Shown here in pieces: positions 61,462-64,000 of a stretch of 64,000 nucleotides of DNA; positions within the stretch are counted from its first letter, which is position 1, and each line of letters begins with the position of its first letter. The notes under the pieces were generated by a model. That model was given only the letters and a program-made list of their open reading frames with translations, was not told the DNA's origin and ran no database searches. Position numbers and translations under genes: made by a program. The stretch is from Cellulophaga baltica. GTDB taxonomy: Bacteria > Bacteroidota > Bacteroidia > Flavobacteriales > Flavobacteriaceae. The stretch is taken from contig NZ_FNBD01000015.1 of assembly GCF_900102165.1 (NCBI RefSeq), forward strand, positions 1-64,000, written 5' to 3'.

Positions 61462-63033
61462 TTATGGTCTAATTTCAACTTCTGCAACGCTGATATTATC
61501 CATGTAAAATTTTAAAGTTTGACCATTGCCAACATTATAACCGCGAATAACAAAATTTACATCTTCGTCTGCTCCTGGCGTAATAAAGGCCGAAGTGTAC
61601 ACCCATTCATTCACAGGAAAATCTTCTGTAAAAAATGTAGTTGCTGCTTCAAAACCAAAGCTTCTAGGGTAAAATCTTAAATCTGACACAAAGTTACCAC
61701 TGGTTGGGTAAGGAGCTGTAAAGAAAGGGCCATCAATATAAATCCACACCCCTACTTCATATGTGGTACCTGCTACCAAAGAAACTATTGCATTTTCACC
61801 AAGCATATCTGTATGGCTTATTACCATACCACCTTCAGGTCTAAATTCTACATAGGCACTTTTACTCCCATCTTGACTTACAACAGAGGATAAACTAAAG
61901 TCATATTCACCCCAGTTTCCACCCCAAAATTGATAAGGCCAATTGGTATTGGTTGTATTCTCAAAACTATAATCATAATTGCTATTCTCTAGCATATTTA
62001 CGGTGTTGAATACAAGTGCCTCATCTGTAAAAGATGTGGCCGCTACAGCATCTAGAGTGCTTAATTCGCCCGCCGTATAAGAAACCATGACCTTATCATT
62101 ATTATACACTCTTTCTCCTTCTAATTCCAATAAAAGAATATTTTCATCTACAGGATCTGTTGTAATTGATGCAATTTGTGGAGAAATTATAGCTCCACCT
62201 GCTGTTTCAATTGAAATAGAAAAGTCTGTTTTAGCTGCAGTTGCTGCATCCATATCTCTACTAAATTCCAAAGCAACTTTACCATCTTTATCAGAGACCG
62301 CGTCTAGAATAACAGGATCGGTAGACGGTATTACTTTTATAAAGTTTTTAATTGAAATGGTATCACCGCCAAAAGGTCTACTTCTTGAAGCAATAAATTC
62401 TAAATCATGAACACCTACTTTACTATACCTTACATCTGCATCTCCCTCTGGATTTTGCAATGTGTTTGGCTTAGCATTAGGTAAGTTCCAAATAAAATTG
62501 ATTGGATCACCTTCTGCGGTATAGCTCAATCTAATATAGTTACTTGCTGTAATTACATTTTCTGCATTATCAACTAATGATAATTCTGCTCCTAGAGAGC
62601 CATCAGCATTGACATAATTTGCCTGAATCTGTGCCGTTACATCTCCTAAAACCGTCACTACAATAGTCGTGTCTAATTCCGCAGAGCCACTAGGTGTTGT
62701 ACGCTCATCTGCATAGGCTTCATTTGCAAATGTTTGTTTCAGCGTTACATTATGCACTCCTACTTTACTAAATGTAGCTTTCACTACAGCTTCAGAAGAA
62801 GTAGATACATCTGCAACACCCTCAGGAAACGTCCAAGTACGAGATACAACACCCGATGAAATATCACCGAAATCTATATGCCCACCTACATTAATCTTAT
62901 TTTCGAAATTCATTTCTGAAGTTACAATAGCCCTATGGCTCGCTTCAGTAAGCTTTACCTCATCTTCTTCTGTACAGGCATAAAATGCTAGTAATGAAAC
63001 AATGGCAAAGCCAAATAATTTTATTTTTTTCAT
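61462..63033 (-). CDS. Surface glycan-binding lipoprotein with PKD-like and CBM-like domains
   Basis: The 523-residue protein has a lipobox FYAC (Cys near residue 20), two PKD-like beta domains (about 40-125 and 135-235, the first with SRTWTFPEGVAD and SKVGVHNVTLKQTF), an Ig/SwmB-like domain (about 240-345) and a C-terminal CBM4_9-like jelly roll (about 350-520, starting NYDYSFENTTNTNWPYQFWGG and ending TLKFYMDNISVAEV). It follows the susD gene at 63043, so it occupies the SusE position of a glycan locus. PKD-CBM proteins of this plan occur in laminarin loci of marine flavobacteria; the substrate is inferred only. Confidence 0.8.
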   Translation of the reverse strand: MKKIKLFGFAIVSLLAFYACTEEDEVKLTEASHRAIVTSEMNFENKINVGGHIDFGDISSGVVSRTWTFPEGVADVSTSSEAVVKATFSKVGVHNVTLKQTFANEAYADERTTPSGSAELDTTIVVTVLGDVTAQIQANYVNADGSLGAELSLVDNAENVITASNYIRLSYTAEGDPINFIWNLPNAKPNTLQNPEGDADVRYSKVGVHDLEFIASRSRPFGGDTISIKNFIKVIPSTDPVILDAVSDKDGKVALEFSRDMDAATAAKTDFSISIETAGGAIISPQIASITTDPVDENILLLELEGERVYNNDKVMVSYTAGELSTLDAVAATSFTDEALVFNTVNMLENSNYDYSFENTTNTNWPYQFWGGNWGEYDFSLSSVVSQDGSKSAYVEFRPEGGMVISHTDMLGENAIVSLVAGTTYEVGVWIYIDGPFFTAPYPTSGNFVSDLRFYPRSFGFEAATTFFTEDFPVNEWVYTSAFITPGADEDVNFVIRGYNVGNGQTLKFYMDNISVAEVEIRP

Positions 63034-63042
63034 AATAGTATA

Positions 63043-64000
63043 TTATAAATTATCATTAGTCTGTACTTCCTGAGTTGGTATCGGGAAATAATTATGCTTT
63101 GCTGGGTTATAATTTGCCGCAGCTAAAACAAAGTCGGGACGTATTCTTTCAATTATATATAAAGGAGCTACTCCGCCATCACTTACTTTAAGTACTGATT
63201 CTTTATTTGCTTCTCTCCAAATTTCATCTGCTCTTAAATCATCAAAAACTTCTTGAACAATACCCCAACGCACTAAATCTTTCCATCTATGACCTTCAAA
63301 ACATAATTCTATAGGACGCTCCACACGTTGTAAATGTTTCATTACTGTTTCTGAGGAAGCCGCTACCATTGGAAAGTCTCCATGCACTTGCTTACTGACA
63401 TGTAATTGCGGAAACATACCTGCATTATCGGCCATATACTGGCGAAGTGTAACCACACCTGCTCTACTTCTTACCATATCGATATAATCAATGGCAGTTT
63501 CATAATCATTATTAGCTTCTATAACTGCTTCTGCATACATCAATAAAACATCAGCATATCTAATATGTCTGAAATTAATACCTGATCTACTCTGTGCAGG
63601 TTCTGATTCTAAATGATACCAGTTTGAATGTTTTTTCACGTAAGCACTCTGTCCGAAGGCAAAACCACGAATAGCAGAATATTCTTGCTGATAGTATAAG
63701 CCTTCTCCATTTCTGGTAGCGATGGTAGCGGTCATTCTTTTAGATTCGCTATTACCACCATTCATGGCATTGCTTGGATCTACTTGATCATTAACCAACA
63801 TTTCATGTAAATTGTAACTAGGTAATATGGTATTGAACCCTCCATAATTTAATTGACCAACGGCAGTAGCCATCGTAGTAGACTCTGCTCCTGTTTCATT
63901 AGAGTTATCATCTACAACAGCTCCAGGAACTCCAGGGCTTAAATCAAACGAATAGTTTACTTCAAAAATAGATTCTGAGTTAAACTCATTTTCATGTTGA
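63043..64000 (-). CDS. SusD/RagB-family lipoprotein, N-terminus beyond the window
   Basis: An internal Met at 63873 begins MATAVGQLNYGG, but the same frame is open upstream to the window edge and reads NEFNSESIFEVNYSFDL and then PGVPGAVVDDNSNETGAES, normal SusD sequence. So the real start is outside. The visible part has DVLLMYAEAVIEANND, an RAGVVTLRQYM segment and the SusD end region ELCFEGHRWKDLVRWG. It would bind its glycan with an adjacent SusC outside the window. It is 9 bp upstream of the PKD/CBM lipoprotein gene. Confidence 0.9.
   Translation of the reverse strand, partial: QHENEFNSESIFEVNYSFDLSPGVPGAVVDDNSNETGAESTTMATAVGQLNYGGFNTILPSYNLHEMLVNDQVDPSNAMNGGNSESKRMTATIATRNGEGLYYQQEYSAIRGFAFGQSAYVKKHSNWYHLESEPAQSRSGINFRHIRYADVLLMYAEAVIEANNDYETAIDYIDMVRSRAGVVTLRQYMADNAGMFPQLHVSKQVHGDFPMVAASSETVMKHLQRVERPIELCFEGHRWKDLVRWGIVQEVFDDLRADEIWREANKESVLKVSDGGVAPLYIIERIRPDFVLAAANYNPAKHNYFPIPTQEVQTNDNL

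Noticed and set aside
63043-63873. SusD gene starting at the Met at 63873
   Set aside because: The frame continues upstream with typical SusD residues to the window edge, so the Met is internal.

Overview
The window is about 35% GC chromosomal DNA of a Bacteroidota member, most likely a marine Flavobacteriaceae. The evidence is SusC/SusD pairs, a type IX secretion sorting domain, lipoproteins with short lipoboxes, weak Shine-Dalgarno use, promoters of the Bacteroidota form TTG-N19-TAnnTTTG, and lineage-typical proteins (DUF4374, the flavobacterial 'asparagine synthetase B-like' protein, LptF/G next to tgt). The species cannot be fixed from the sequence alone.

Layout. 0.2-9.6 kb: a polyol (very probably mannitol) catabolic locus, with a degenerate-Nudix NrtR-type regulator, two divergent paralogous mannitol 2-dehydrogenases, a PfkB fructokinase, a ribose-type ABC transporter and an outer-membrane barrel gene that carries a frameshift. 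9.9-13.3 kb: thrS-infC-rpmI-rplT, in which infC starts at a non-canonical ATA. 13.3-19.3 kb: small enzymes and a TetR regulator whose three matching operators (ACTAAGC-N4-GCTTAGT) mark an autoregulated regulon with an AhpD-like protein and an SDR/EthD pair. 19.3-23.3 kb: FrnE/DsbA-like protein, an orphan FabF, an MRJP-type lipoprotein and an Asp/Glu racemase. 23.6-27.4 kb: a TonB receptor plus DUF4374 lipoprotein behind a promoter with two tandem 23-bp palindromic operators, probably iron controlled. 27.5-40.5 kb: mostly housekeeping genes (CHAP protein, amidohydrolase, dnaB, accA, DMT permease, LptF/G permease, tgt, FKBP, S4 protein, PRTase, aroK). 40.5-41.0 kb: a tandem duplication of a whole tRNA-Lys(UUU) promoter-gene-terminator cassette.

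41.1-55.3 kb: a complete starch/alpha-glucan utilization locus on the minus strand: susC, susD, a SusE/F-like protein with three starch-binding repeats, a secreted T9SS GH13 amylase, a fibronectin-like lipoprotein, a SusA-like GH13 and, most unusual, a membrane-spanning AraC-family regulator with two starch-binding-type (CBM20/48-like) domains predicted to sit in the periplasm. I regard this putative one-component starch sensor as the most interesting system here. 55.6-64 kb: a DUF2147 protein, a second SusC/SusD pair on the plus strand, an IS3-type transposase remnant, and the tail of a third glycan locus (PKD/CBM lipoprotein and a SusD cut by the window end), possibly for laminarin.

Taken together the window describes an alga-associated glycan degrader: polysaccharides are bound and imported by SusCD systems, alpha-glucans are hydrolysed outside and in the periplasm, and mannitol is taken up, oxidised to fructose and phosphorylated to fructose 6-phosphate.
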